Assembly: GCA_947174415.1 (NCBI GenBank)
Contig: CAMWIW010000002.1
Coordinates: forward strand, 103,127-167,126
DNA length: 64,000 bases
Direction of reading: 5' to 3'
Origin: an uncultured Clostridia bacterium
Lineage (GTDB): Bacteria; Bacillota; Clostridia; Christensenellales; Borkfalkiaceae
Numbering within the stretch: position 1 is the stretch's first letter; each line of letters starts with the position of its first letter. Below the pieces are notes generated by a model that saw only the letters and a list, made by a program, of their open reading frames with translations, was not told where the DNA came from and searched no databases. Shown piece by piece: positions 7,726 to 14,656 of this stretch. Made by a program: the position numbers and the translations under genes.

Positions 7726-8841
7726 TTAATTTACGCCGAATAAAGCGGCCAACTCTTTCTCATTAATTTTCGCGCCGATAACACAAAGTCTGCCCGTGTA
7801 TGCGGCTGCGCCCTCGCGCACGTCCGCTTCTTCGGGGATATAGTCAAAGTGCAACCACTTGCCGCAAGTGCAGGGAACTATGCCCTTTGCGCGAAGCACC
7901 GTGCCGAAACGCTTTTCGTCCGAAAGTGCTGAAAGGATAGCGCTAAGCTCTTTTTTGGAAAACTTTTTGCTCGTTTCAACTCCCCAGCTCGTGAAAACCT
8001 CGTCCGCGTGATGATGCCCGTGGTCGTGGTCATGACAGCAACCCTCGTGGTCGTGATGTTCGTGATGTTCGTGGCAGCACTCGCCGTGCCCGTGCTCTTC
8101 GTGGTGATGGGAGCAACCGCACTCTTCGCCGTGGTGATGTCCGTGTTCGTGCTCCTCGTCGTGGTCGTGGTGATGTCCGCAACAGCAACCTTCGTGGTGA
8201 TGCCCGTGATGTTCGTGTTCTTCAAGCTCGTGAAGCTCGTCTTCCAAAGTGTCCGAACGCTCGATAGCGGCAAGAATAGCCTTGCCGTCAAGCTCGTTCC
8301 AAGGCGTTGTAACGATAGCCGCGTGGGGGTTCTGCTCACGGACGAGCTCTTCCGCCTTTGCAAGCTTTTCGCCCGCAACGTCGGCGTGGCTGAATACTAT
8401 GCATGACGCAGATTTAATTTGGTCGTTGAAAAACTCACCGAAGTTCTTCATGTACATTTTGCACTTAGACGCGTCAACGACGGTCGCACGGGCGTTCACC
8501 TCGCAATCGTGAAGGTGCGCGCTCTCAACAGCGCGGATAACGTCCGAAAGCTTACCTACGCCCGACGGCTCGATTAATATTCTGTCGGGATGATATTCGG
8601 AGTAAACCTTTTCAAGCGCTTTTGCGAAGTCGCCGACGAGCGAACAGCAGATACAGCCCGAATTAAGCTCGTTTATCTGAATACCCGCTTCCTTTAAAAA
8701 GCCGCCGTCAACGCCGATTTCACCGAACTCGTTTTCGATAAGAACGAGCTTTTCTCCTGCGTAAGCCTCTTTAATTAGCTTTTTGATCAGCGTAGTTTTA
8801 CCCGCGCCCAAAAAACCCGAAAATATATCTATTTTTGTCAT
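7726..8841 (-). CDS. CobW/ZNG1-type G3E GTPase with large His/Cys metal-binding insert
   Basis: 371 aa. The P-loop GFLGAGKTTLIKKL, the CxCC motif in NSGCICCSLVGDF and the IEPSGVG segment define a COG0523 GTPase, a family that inserts or chaperones zinc, cobalt and other metals. Residues ~205-280 form a very rich His/Cys/Glu tract (repeated HHHDHDEEHEHGHHH-type blocks with CCCGHHH and CGCSHHH) expected to bind several metal ions. The C-terminal CobW_C domain follows. It is first in a three-gene minus-strand operon. No recognisable Zur box was found upstream; a repeat element fills that gap. Several large ORFs on other frames across the His tract are composition artefacts. Confidence 0.92.
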   Translation of the reverse strand: MTKIDIFSGFLGAGKTTLIKKLIKEAYAGEKLVLIENEFGEIGVDGGFLKEAGIQINELNSGCICCSLVGDFAKALEKVYSEYHPDRILIEPSGVGKLSDVIRAVESAHLHDCEVNARATVVDASKCKMYMKNFGEFFNDQIKSASCIVFSHADVAGEKLAKAEELVREQNPHAAIVTTPWNELDGKAILAAIERSDTLEDELHELEEHEHHGHHHEGCCCGHHHDHDEEHEHGHHHGEECGCSHHHEEHGHGECCHEHHEHHDHEGCCHDHDHGHHHADEVFTSWGVETSKKFSKKELSAILSALSDEKRFGTVLRAKGIVPCTCGKWLHFDYIPEEADVREGAAAYTGRLCVIGAKINEKELAALFGVN

Positions 8842-8860
8842 AACATACCTCTGCTATTTT

Positions 8861-8933
8861 AACCGACTTCAAATGCGGCGCAATGCAAGGCGGCACGGAG
8901 TGCAACGCCGCAGTGCGCCGTATATATTAGGTT
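8861..8933. repeat. GC-rich palindromic element, copy 1
   Basis: A 73-bp imperfect inverted repeat: GCGGCGCAATGC pairs with GCAGTGCGCCGT. Its core GCAAGGCGGCACGGA is identical to 39575-39589, and the flanks are similar (CAACGCCGCAGTGCGC against CAACGCTGTATTGCGC). Two copies make a dispersed element family. It lies just upstream of the His-rich GTPase gene. Confidence 0.6.
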
Positions 8934-8941
8934 CGTTCGTT

Positions 8942-9469
8942 TTAATACGTAAGTTTACGGAACGACCCGTCCTCTTTATGTATCATAATATTGGCGTCCT
9001 GATTATCCGCAAGTGTTTTGCAGAAATCGATTGCTTCCTTTTGGGTTTTGAAAAGCTTTATCGCCTTTGCGCCGCCCGCCGCTTTGACTTGCCACATGTT
9101 TTCGTCCTTACGCTTGGAAACGTGATACGTTTTAGTAGTGGGTTTAGCGGGCTCTGTCTTTGCCGACGCCGTAGTTTTAGTCGTCGTCTTGGTCGCAGGT
9201 TTGTCAGCCGTAGTTTTAGCCGTCGTTTTCTTCTCGGCGGGCTGTTCCTTTTCCGCGGGCTTTTCTTCTGCTACTTCTGCCTCCTCAACGGACGTGGCTT
9301 CCGCAACGGGTTCTTCGGTTTTTACAACCTTGCTTTCGGCAGCCGCAGTTTTAGTCTTTCTGATATGGACGGCACAACAAATAATTACTATTAAAGCTAT
9401 AACCGCAACGAGAACTACCGCACCTATTATCCAATAAAGAACGGGCAGTCCCAAAATCAAGTCATCCAT
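8942..9469 (-). CDS. Membrane-anchored DUF2188 protein
   Basis: 175 aa from the ATG at 9469, chosen because AGAGGTG lies at the right spacing; the track start is a GTG three codons upstream. One N-terminal transmembrane helix (VLYWIIGAVVLVAVIALIVIICC) is followed by a low-complexity Ala/Lys/Thr/Glu linker. The C-terminal ~60 residues, starting YHVSKRKDENMWQVK and ending with FKTQKEAIDFCK and IHKEDGSFR, match the DUF2188 fold seen in many small proteins of unknown role. Monocistronic, closed by no obvious strong terminator. Confidence 0.8.
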   Translation of the reverse strand: MDDLILGLPVLYWIIGAVVLVAVIALIVIICCAVHIRKTKTAAAESKVVKTEEPVAEATSVEEAEVAEEKPAEKEQPAEKKTTAKTTADKPATKTTTKTTASAKTEPAKPTTKTYHVSKRKDENMWQVKAAGGAKAIKLFKTQKEAIDFCKTLADNQDANIMIHKEDGSFRKLTY

Positions 9470-9544
9470 AGTTTTCACCTCTTAGTCTTTTTAATATTGT
9501 AAACTATATCGATTGCAAAATCAAGTAATTTGGGAAAAAGAAAA

Positions 9545-9572
9545 TGCGCCCGCCGTTCAGTCGGCGGGCGCA
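9545..9572 (-). terminator. Intrinsic terminator of the cyclophilin-like gene
   Basis: Minus strand TGCGCCCGCCG, 6-nt loop, CGGCGGGCGCA, then TTTTCTTTTT. It lies 13 nt after the stop codon at 9585. Confidence 0.85.
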
Positions 9573-9584
9573 ACTTAAACCGTA

Positions 9585-10529
9585 TTAATACTTCGTTACT
9601 TTTACGCTTTGGATTACGATGGGTTGCTTGGGCACGTTGAAATCCACAAGAATACCCCTGTCGTTATCAGGCTTGTTGGAATATACGTCGTTGTTGTCTA
9701 CGGGAACGTCGGAAACAATCGTATAAAAATCGCTTGCCGTATTCGAATGGTTGTTCTCGATATACTCTTTGACTGCCGCTACCAAATCGTCGAACGCTTC
9801 GGTATCTTTAAGCTGAGCAAAAACGGTATAGTTCATTTCCGAATACGCCGAGCTTACGCCTGTCTGCAAAGCAAAAACAGAAGTTGCACAGTTACTGTCG
9901 TAATCGGCAAGAATGATTTGGTCGTCCGTAGGGGTAACGTAGATTTTCTGCGTTGATTCCTTTGCATAATAGTACATTTTAAGGCAACCGTAATCAGCGG
10001 TAAGTGCGCCTTTTTCAATCTCTTGATTGATATTGTTGTAGAACTCGCCCATTACCGTGGGAAGAGCGTCCTCGCTTACGACGTACTCTTTACCGTCTTC
10101 GCCATACATGCGGTTAGAGTAAACGGAAGCCGAAAGCTTGCCGTCTGCGAAAAGCTGAGAATACGCGTCCTCCTTTGAAAAATCTTCAAAGTATTCGGAC
10201 ATAAGTCCCGTGTTGTCTATCTTCGAAACGTAAGCGGATTTATCGTAAGTATAGCCGCCCGTGAACCAATCGTTCGTCTGATAATTGTGAATAATCGTAT
10301 TGTCGTAGAAATTTGCGTCGGCAAGTTCGATAAAGTGCCTTACGGTATGGGGATACATATTCCTGTAAAGCTTATAGTCAACGGCGTAAGTTTCACCGTT
10401 GAATTCGTAAGTGATGCGCACTTCGGGGTGATCCGTTTCGGGATTACAGCCCGCAACCGCGCCAACCGAGCAGACGATAAGCGCAGACGCAAAACACAAT
10501 GCAATTTTTTTGAATATCTTAGACTTCAT
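9585..10529 (-). CDS. Cyclophilin-like lipoprotein, probably degenerate
   Basis: 314 aa. A lipoprotein signal (ALIVCSVGAVAGC, lipidated Cys ~28) exports it to the cell surface. The next part (YKLYRNMYPHTVRHFIELADANFYDNTIIHNYQ) follows the cyclophilin pattern of 'xxxPxTVxNFxxLxxxGFYDxTxFHRV', and MNYTVFAQLKDTEAFDDLV resembles the later 'xxVFGxVxxGxxVxD' motif. The catalytic Arg of FHRV is replaced (IHNYQ), and a long insertion separates the two parts, so peptidyl-prolyl isomerase activity is doubtful. It could be a surface folding factor or a repurposed scaffold. It has its own promoter and terminator. Confidence 0.7.
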   Translation of the reverse strand: MKSKIFKKIALCFASALIVCSVGAVAGCNPETDHPEVRITYEFNGETYAVDYKLYRNMYPHTVRHFIELADANFYDNTIIHNYQTNDWFTGGYTYDKSAYVSKIDNTGLMSEYFEDFSKEDAYSQLFADGKLSASVYSNRMYGEDGKEYVVSEDALPTVMGEFYNNINQEIEKGALTADYGCLKMYYYAKESTQKIYVTPTDDQIILADYDSNCATSVFALQTGVSSAYSEMNYTVFAQLKDTEAFDDLVAAVKEYIENNHSNTASDFYTIVSDVPVDNNDVYSNKPDNDRGILVDFNVPKQPIVIQSVKVTKY

Positions 10530-10557
10530 AGCATTATCCGTATAATTATACCTTTAC

Positions 10558-10586
10558 ATTTTACTTTGAAATTATAATATCGTCAA
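10558..10586 (-). promoter_or_regulatory. Promoter of the cyclophilin-like lipoprotein gene
   Basis: Minus strand TTGACG (10581-10586), 17-nt spacer, TAAAAT (10558-10563). A further TATAAT lies closer to the ATG (about 10550) but has no good -35 element. Confidence 0.65.
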
Positions 10587-10658
10587 GCGTTTTTATTACG
10601 TTTAGCGTAAAAGTTTTGTTTAAGAAAACGCTTGCGGTGCTACAAGCCGCAATTAAAA

Positions 10659-10690
10659 AGTTGCCCGCGGCGAATGCCGCGGGCAACTTG
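10659..10690 (-). terminator. Terminator of the rplJ-rplL operon
   Basis: AGTTGCCCGCGGC pairs with its complement around a 4-nt loop; on the minus strand it is followed by TTTTT. It lies 22 nt after the rplL stop. Confidence 0.9.
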
Positions 10691-10711
10691 ATTAATTTAA
10701 CTCGTTTAAGA

Positions 10712-11089
10712 TTACTCTAAAACTGCGGTTGCGCCTGCTGCTTTGAGGTCAGCAAGAATCTTTTCTGCGTCTTCCTTAGCAACGTTCTCTTTAAGAACGC
10801 CACCCTTTTCAACTGCGGTTTTAGCTTCAACAAGTCCAAGACCGGTGAAAGCGCGAACGACTTTGATAACGTCGATTTTCTTTGCGCCTGCGTCTTTAAG
10901 AACTACGTTGAATTCGGTCTTCTCTTCAGCTGCTGCTGCGGGAGCTGCGCCTGCTGCGGGAGCTGCTGCAACTGCTACGGGAGCTGCTGCGCTTACGCCG
11001 AACTTTTCTTCAAGAGCCTTTACAAGCTCGCTTGCTTCGATAAGAGTTAATTTTTCGATTTCGGTAATGATCTTATTGATATCTGCCAT
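10712..11089 (-). CDS. rplL: Ribosomal protein L7/L12
   Basis: 125 aa stalk protein that recruits translation factors. It shows the N-terminal dimerisation region, an Ala/Pro-rich hinge ([17 protein letters not shown]) and the conserved C-terminal domain [36 protein letters not shown]. The length is normal. It follows rplJ by 109 nt, in which no strong hairpin was seen, and ends in a strong terminator. Confidence 0.98.
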   Translation of the reverse strand: MADINKIITEIEKLTLIEASELVKALEEKFGVSAAAPVAVAAAPAAGAAPAAAAEEKTEFNVVLKDAGAKKIDVIKVVRAFTGLGLVEAKTAVEKGGVLKENVAKEDAEKILADLKAAGATAVLE

Positions 11090-11198
11090 TTTATTTATTC
11101 TCCTGATAATTTTTTATAATTTTATATTTTGCGCTTTAAGGGATACGCCAACCCTTTCGATTTAATTTGATTATACGGTTTCAACGCTTATATGCGTT

Positions 11199-11723
11199 TT
11201 AGCCTTGCTTCTGTTGCGCTACCGCATTAAGCACACGCACGAGACCTGCAACGACGTTGTTGAGTACTCCCGCAACGTTGGTAACGGGTGCGTTGATAGA
11301 ACCGAGCATCTTTGCGATAAGTTCTTCGCGCGAAGGCAAAGCTGCAAGAGCCTTTACGCCTGCCTTGTCCACGTAAGCGTTATCAACGAACGCGCTTTTA
11401 ATAGTGATTTTATCTTCATAGTCCTTTGCTGCGGCAACCATAACCTTTGCGGCGTTGGTTTCGTCCGAACCGAAAGCTACTGCGGTAGGGCCGTTGAGGT
11501 CCGCGTCAAAATCCTTAAAGCCCAAATCGTTCAATGCTTTTCTTACAAGGGTGTTTTTGTAGACCTTGTATTCGCAGCCCGCCTGTCTGCACTTGTTACG
11601 AAGCGCCGAAACTTCAGCAACGGTAAGCTTGTTGTAATCAACGAGAACGACCGACTTAGCCGTTTTCAGCTTTTCCAGAATTTCTTCAACGACTACTTTT
11701 TTAGCCTCAAAATTAGCTGACAA
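11199..11723 (-). CDS. rplJ: Ribosomal protein L10, TTG start
   Basis: 174 aa; anchors the L7/L12 stalk to 23S rRNA. The track ORF begins 15 codons earlier (MPFRAQGIINIGGNN), but that stretch encodes the leader hairpin and ribosome site. The proper start is TTG at 11723, 7 nt after AGGAGG, giving (M)SANFEAKKVVVEEI, which matches L10 N-termini. KSVVLVDYNKLTVAEVSALR and the 'YKVYKNTLVRKAL' segment confirm the family. Weak TTG initiation may add to leader control. Confidence 0.95.
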   Translation of the reverse strand: MSANFEAKKVVVEEILEKLKTAKSVVLVDYNKLTVAEVSALRNKCRQAGCEYKVYKNTLVRKALNDLGFKDFDADLNGPTAVAFGSDETNAAKVMVAAAKDYEDKITIKSAFVDNAYVDKAGVKALAALPSREELIAKMLGSINAPVTNVAGVLNNVVAGLVRVLNAVAQQKQG

Positions 11724-11744
11724 ATTATTACCTCCTATATTAAT

Positions 11745-11866
11745 AATTCCTTGCGCCCGAAACGGCACAAGGAATTTTAAAATAAATGCTTATTTAAAAA
11801 TCGTCTTGTAACCTGAGCGGGAAATTAAGCTTACGCACCCGCCGTCTTGGGCAACAAATTATTTAC
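11745..11866 (-). ncRNA. L10 leader (rplJL autoregulatory RNA)
   Basis: The segment between the promoter and rplJ contains the pattern AAGACGGCGGGTG...TTTCCCGCTCAGGTTAC, characteristic of the L10(L12)4 binding leader widespread in bacteria. It ends in a strong hairpin (AATTCCTTG...CAAGGAATT, 11745-11776) directly before the ribosome site. The hairpin lacks a clean T tract, so it may act on translation rather than, or as well as, transcription. Confidence 0.8.
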
Positions 11867-11872
11867 TTTGAT

Positions 11873-11902
11873 ATTATAGCGTTACGCGTTGACGAATGTC
11901 AA
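11873..11902 (-). promoter_or_regulatory. Promoter of rplJ-rplL
   Basis: Minus strand TTGACA (11897-11902), 18-nt spacer, TATAAT (11873-11878), located just after the rplA stop codon. It allows L10/L12 to be made independently of L11/L1. Confidence 0.85.
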
Positions 11903-11919
11903 CTCATTTTACGCAAATT

Positions 11920-12609
11920 TTAGCCTTTATTGAAAGTTACTCTTACGCCGGGGCCCATCGTTGCAGATAAAGTTACGGACTTGATGTACTGTCCCTTTGC
12001 AGCGGCGGGTTTAGCCTTTACGATTGCTTCCATAAGTGCGTTGAAGTTTTCGGTGAGCTTTTCTACGCCGAAAGACTTCTTGCCGATAGGGCAGTGAATG
12101 ATTGCGGTTTTGTCAAGACGGTATTCAACTTTACCTGCCTTAACTTCCTTAACTGCCTTTGCAACGTCCATCGTAACCGTACCCGACTTGGGGTTGGGCA
12201 TTAAGCCCTTAGGTCCGAGGATACGACCGATACGGCCTACCATACCCATCATATCGGGGGTGGTAATCATAACGTCGAAGTCGAACCAGTTCTGCGACTG
12301 AATACGCTGAATGGTTTCTTCAGCGCCGACGTAGTCTGCACCGGCAGCCGTAGCCGCGTCAGCCTTGTCGCCCTTTGCAATAACGAGGACTTTCTTGGTT
12401 TTACCCGTGCCGTTGGGAAGAACGAGCACGCCGCGGACCTGTTGGTCTGCCTGACGGGGGTCAACGCCGAGGCGAACGTGAAGTTCGATGGTTTCGTCGA
12501 ACTTTGCCTTAGCGGTTTCGAGAACTATTTTTGCAGCTTCGTTTAAATCGTAAGATTTGGAACGGTCGTACGATTTGATGCTTTCAGCATACTTTTTAGC
12601 AAGTTTCAT
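11920..12609 (-). CDS. rplA: Ribosomal protein L1
   Basis: 229 aa, normal length; forms the L1 stalk for tRNA release. Diagnostic segments are [20 protein letters not shown], the [36 protein letters not shown] block and [13 protein letters not shown] at the C-terminus. It lies 14 nt downstream of rplK with a GGAGGGG ribosome site. Confidence 0.98.
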   Translation of the reverse strand: MKLAKKYAESIKSYDRSKSYDLNEAAKIVLETAKAKFDETIELHVRLGVDPRQADQQVRGVLVLPNGTGKTKKVLVIAKGDKADAATAAGADYVGAEETIQRIQSQNWFDFDVMITTPDMMGMVGRIGRILGPKGLMPNPKSGTVTMDVAKAVKEVKAGKVEYRLDKTAIIHCPIGKKSFGVEKLTENFNALMEAIVKAKPAAAKGQYIKSVTLSATMGPGVRVTFNKG

Positions 12610-12623
12610 AATCGCGCCCCTCC

Positions 12624-13049
12624 TTACTCTTCAACCGTAACGCCCATAGAGCGCGCCGTGCCTTTAACCATAGACTTTGCCGCTTCCAAATCGGAGCAGT
12701 TCAAGTCGGGCATTTTAGTCTTTGCGATTTCTTCAACCTGAGCTTTCGTCAGCTTGCCAACCTTGTCGCGGTTGGGGCGGGCGCTTGCAGTTTCAATTCC
12801 CAACGCCTTCTTGATAAGAACGGGCGTAGGGGGAGTTTTGAGCTCGAAAGTGAAGCTTCTGTCCTGATAAATCGTAACAACGCAAGGAATGATAAGTCCC
12901 GCTTGCGAAGCGGTCTTTGCGTTGAATTCTTTGGTAAAGCCGGGTATGTTGATACCGTGAGGGCCGAGCGTAGAACCTACGGGGGGCGCGGGGGTTGCTT
13001 TACCGGCGGGAAGTTGCAATTTAACTACCGCAGTAATCTTTTTTGCCAT
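12624..13049 (-). CDS. rplK: Ribosomal protein L11
   Basis: 141 aa, normal length; part of the GTPase-associated centre. [33 protein letters not shown] is the canonical N-terminal domain and [14 protein letters not shown] leads to the rRNA-binding C-terminal domain. It is separated from nusG by 268 nt of tandem repeats, unusually long for this operon. Confidence 0.98.
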   Translation of the reverse strand: MAKKITAVVKLQLPAGKATPAPPVGSTLGPHGINIPGFTKEFNAKTASQAGLIIPCVVTIYQDRSFTFELKTPPTPVLIKKALGIETASARPNRDKVGKLTKAQVEEIAKTKMPDLNCSDLEAAKSMVKGTARSMGVTVEE

Positions 13050-13112
13050 TTTTTATATCCTCCGTGTGGTTAAAACGAATATGCCATAGAAAGATTTAAC
13101 ATACTCTCCCAC

Positions 13113-13307
13113 TAAACGTTCCGTTTAATCAAGTGTCTTAATTGCTAAACACTTGACAAACCGACGTTGTTGTCAAATAAACGTTCCGTTTAATCAAGTA
13201 TCTTAATTGCCTAACACTTGACAAACCGACGTTGTTGTCAAATAAACGTTCCGTTTAATCAAGTGTCTTAATTGCCTAACACTTGACAAACTGAAATTGT
13301 TGTCAAT
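13113..13307 (-). repeat. Three tandem 65-bp repeats between nusG and rplK (copies B1-B3)
   Basis: Units start at 13113, 13178 and 13243. Read on the plus strand each has the head TAAACGTTCCGTTTAA...CTTAATT (31 nt), a 23-nt middle and a TTGTTGTCAAA-type tail. Within a unit the head TCAAGTGT pairs with ACACTTGA in the middle (8 bp perfect in B1 and B3). B1 and B2 are nearly identical; B3 differs near its end. The array lies inside the nusG-rplK transcript, in the opposite orientation to transcription. Other units occur at 3298, 18698, 20785 and 23202. Confidence 0.9.
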
Positions 13308-13317
13308 CTTAAATATT

Positions 13318-13860
13318 TTACTCTTCTATTTTCTGGACTTGAATAAATTCCACTTCGACGTCGGTGTTTCTGCCGAACATCTGTATGTTGACTTTGGCTT
13401 TCTGAGAAGCTGGGTTGAGTTCGGTTATAACGCCTTCGAAACCTTCCAAAGGACCGGACACGACTTTCACCTTGTCGCCTACGCCGAAGTCTGCATCTAT
13501 CAGTACTTCTTCAAGACGCATCTTGCGGATTTCCGCTTCCTTCATAGGGATAGGTCTGCCCTGAGGTCCGACGAAACCCGTTACGCCCCTCGTGTTGGTT
13601 ACCCAATACCAAAGCTGGTTAGAGTATATCATTTTAATAAAGACGTAGCAAGGAAGAAGCTTCCTCTCCACTATTTTACGCTTGCCGTTCTTCTCTTCGA
13701 TAGTCTGCTCCATAGGAATTTTGACGTCGAAAATCATACTCTGCAAGTTGTTGTTTTCTATTAAACGCTCCAAGCTGTCCTTCACCATCGATTCGTAACC
13801 CGAATAAGTGTGAAGAATGTACCAGCAAGGGTTTTCCGTATCTGCTACCATCGTTCCCAT
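13318..13860 (-). CDS. nusG: Transcription termination/antitermination protein NusG
   Basis: 180 aa. The NGN domain (WYILHTYSGYESMVKDSLER ... LLPCYVFIKM ... WYWVTNTRGVTGFVG) is followed by a KOW domain (VGDKVKVVSGPLEGFEGVITELN). It binds RNA polymerase and Rho or the ribosome. The ATG at 13860 has GGAG 8 nt upstream and lies 3 nt after secE. Standard secE-nusG coupling. Confidence 0.98.
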   Translation of the reverse strand: MGTMVADTENPCWYILHTYSGYESMVKDSLERLIENNNLQSMIFDVKIPMEQTIEEKNGKRKIVERKLLPCYVFIKMIYSNQLWYWVTNTRGVTGFVGPQGRPIPMKEAEIRKMRLEEVLIDADFGVGDKVKVVSGPLEGFEGVITELNPASQKAKVNIQMFGRNTDVEVEFIQVQKIEE

Positions 13861-13863
13861 AAG

Positions 13864-14097
13864 TTACGCTCCGATATTCGTAATTACTTCAAGAAGGGCT
13901 TGCAAGCCGTAGTTTATGCCCGTAACGACGACGAGAAAAACCACGACAACTACGAGAACGACGCAAGTGCCTTTAACGACTTTGGGGAAAGTCGGCCAAG
14001 TAACCCTTTTCAGCTCCGAAAAGGTTTCTTTAAGCCTCCTGCCCATTCTTACGAATATATTAGGTTTTTTAGCGTTTTTATCAACTTGGTTTGCCAT
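13864..14097 (-). CDS. secE: Preprotein translocase subunit SecE
   Basis: 77 aa from the ATG at 14097; the track start is a GTG five codons upstream that overlaps the GGGAG ribosome site. A basic amphipathic segment (RMGRRLKETFSELKRVTWPTFPKVVKG) carries the SecE signature 'E..kV.WP', followed by one transmembrane helix. It clamps SecY in the plasma membrane. It lies between rpmG and nusG, as usual. Confidence 0.96.
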   Translation of the reverse strand: MANQVDKNAKKPNIFVRMGRRLKETFSELKRVTWPTFPKVVKGTCVVLVVVVVFLVVVTGINYGLQALLEVITNIGA

Positions 14098-14315
14098 AAA
14101 AAACTCCCTCACAAAAACTTTATTCTATTCTGCGAATAAAGTTTTGCGTGATTTTTAGCGGCTCTGCCGCTCTTTGCGCAATCTATAAGGGCACACGATA
14201 ATATAATTGCGCAAATTCACACCGCTGAGGTGGCGTAGCCACAAATTGGGTGCGCTGGCGCAAAAGCGCGGTTTTGCTTGCGCCGTATATTCTTTGTGAG
14301 ATTGGAAATCCCTTT
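14098..14315. other. Noncoding gap rpmG-secE with nested inverted repeats
   Basis: No ORF and no tRNA (tRNA-Trp often lies here in relatives). A 12-bp perfect stem AAAACTTTATTC...GAATAAAGTTTT (14114-14145) is followed on the minus strand by T residues and sits directly before the secE ribosome site, so it could be an attenuator. A 10-bp inverted repeat TTTGCGCAAT...ATTGCGCAAA spans 14173-14215, with further short stems GTGGC-GTA-GCCAC and GGCGCAAAAGC nearby. Confidence 0.5.
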
Positions 14316-14483
14316 TTACTTGCTCTCTTTATGCTCCGTGTGCTTTTTGCAGAAAGGGCAATACTTTGACATAGTGAGTCTGTCGGGGTCGTTACGCTTA
14401 TTTTTATAACTGTCGTAGTTGCGGTGTTTGCACTCCGTACACTCAAAAGTTATCTTTGTTCTCACATCTGCTTTTTTAGCCAT
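14316..14483 (-). CDS. rpmG: Ribosomal protein L33 (missed by the ORF track)
   Basis: 55 aa, too short for the track. The reverse strand reads [22 protein letters not shown] and ends [15 protein letters not shown]. It keeps both CxxC zinc pairs (CTEC and CPFC), so it is the zinc-binding form. It is first in the rpmG-secE-nusG order, with a promoter at 14536-14564. Confidence 0.95.
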   Translation of the reverse strand: MAKKADVRTKITFECTECKHRNYDSYKNKRNDPDRLTMSKYCPFCKKHTEHKESK

Positions 14484-14535
14484 TTGGAAAAACTCCGTAC
14501 AAAAAAATTACACCCCCAAATTGAGTGCTAATTGA

Positions 14536-14564
14536 GTTTAACATTATTTCGGGGGGCTTGTCAA
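14536..14564 (-). promoter_or_regulatory. Promoter upstream of rpmG-secE-nusG
   Basis: Minus strand TTGACA (14559-14564), 17-nt spacer containing GCCCCCC, TTAAAC (14536-14541). The resulting leader includes TTAGCACTC, one half of a CIRCE element, but the second half is missing. Confidence 0.65.
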
Positions 14565-14606
14565 CCCTTTTTTATTAAATTCACAAATTATTTTTGTATT
14601 ATGAAT

Positions 14607-14642
14607 ACCGCCCGCCGCGCGCAAAAGCACGCGGCGGGCGGT
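14607..14642 (-). terminator. Terminator-like hairpin after the DUF898 gene
   Basis: ACCGCCCGCCGCG pairs with CGCGGCGGGCGGT around a 10-nt loop, 15 nt after the stop of the gene at 14657-16093. The T tract on the minus strand is poor, but the stem is 13 bp and very GC-rich. Confidence 0.65.
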
Positions 14643-14656
14643 AAGATTAAAAGACG

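Noticed and set aside
7878-8406. Long overlapping ORFs on both strands across the His-rich GTPase
   Set aside because: They arise from the CAC/GAG-rich codon pattern of the His tract, which leaves other frames open. They have no ribosome site and nonsensical composition (poly-Thr/Ile or poly-Val/Met).
14521-14545. CIRCE (HrcA) operator before rpmG
   Set aside because: TTAGCACTC is present, but the second half GAGTGCTAA is missing at the 9-nt spacing.
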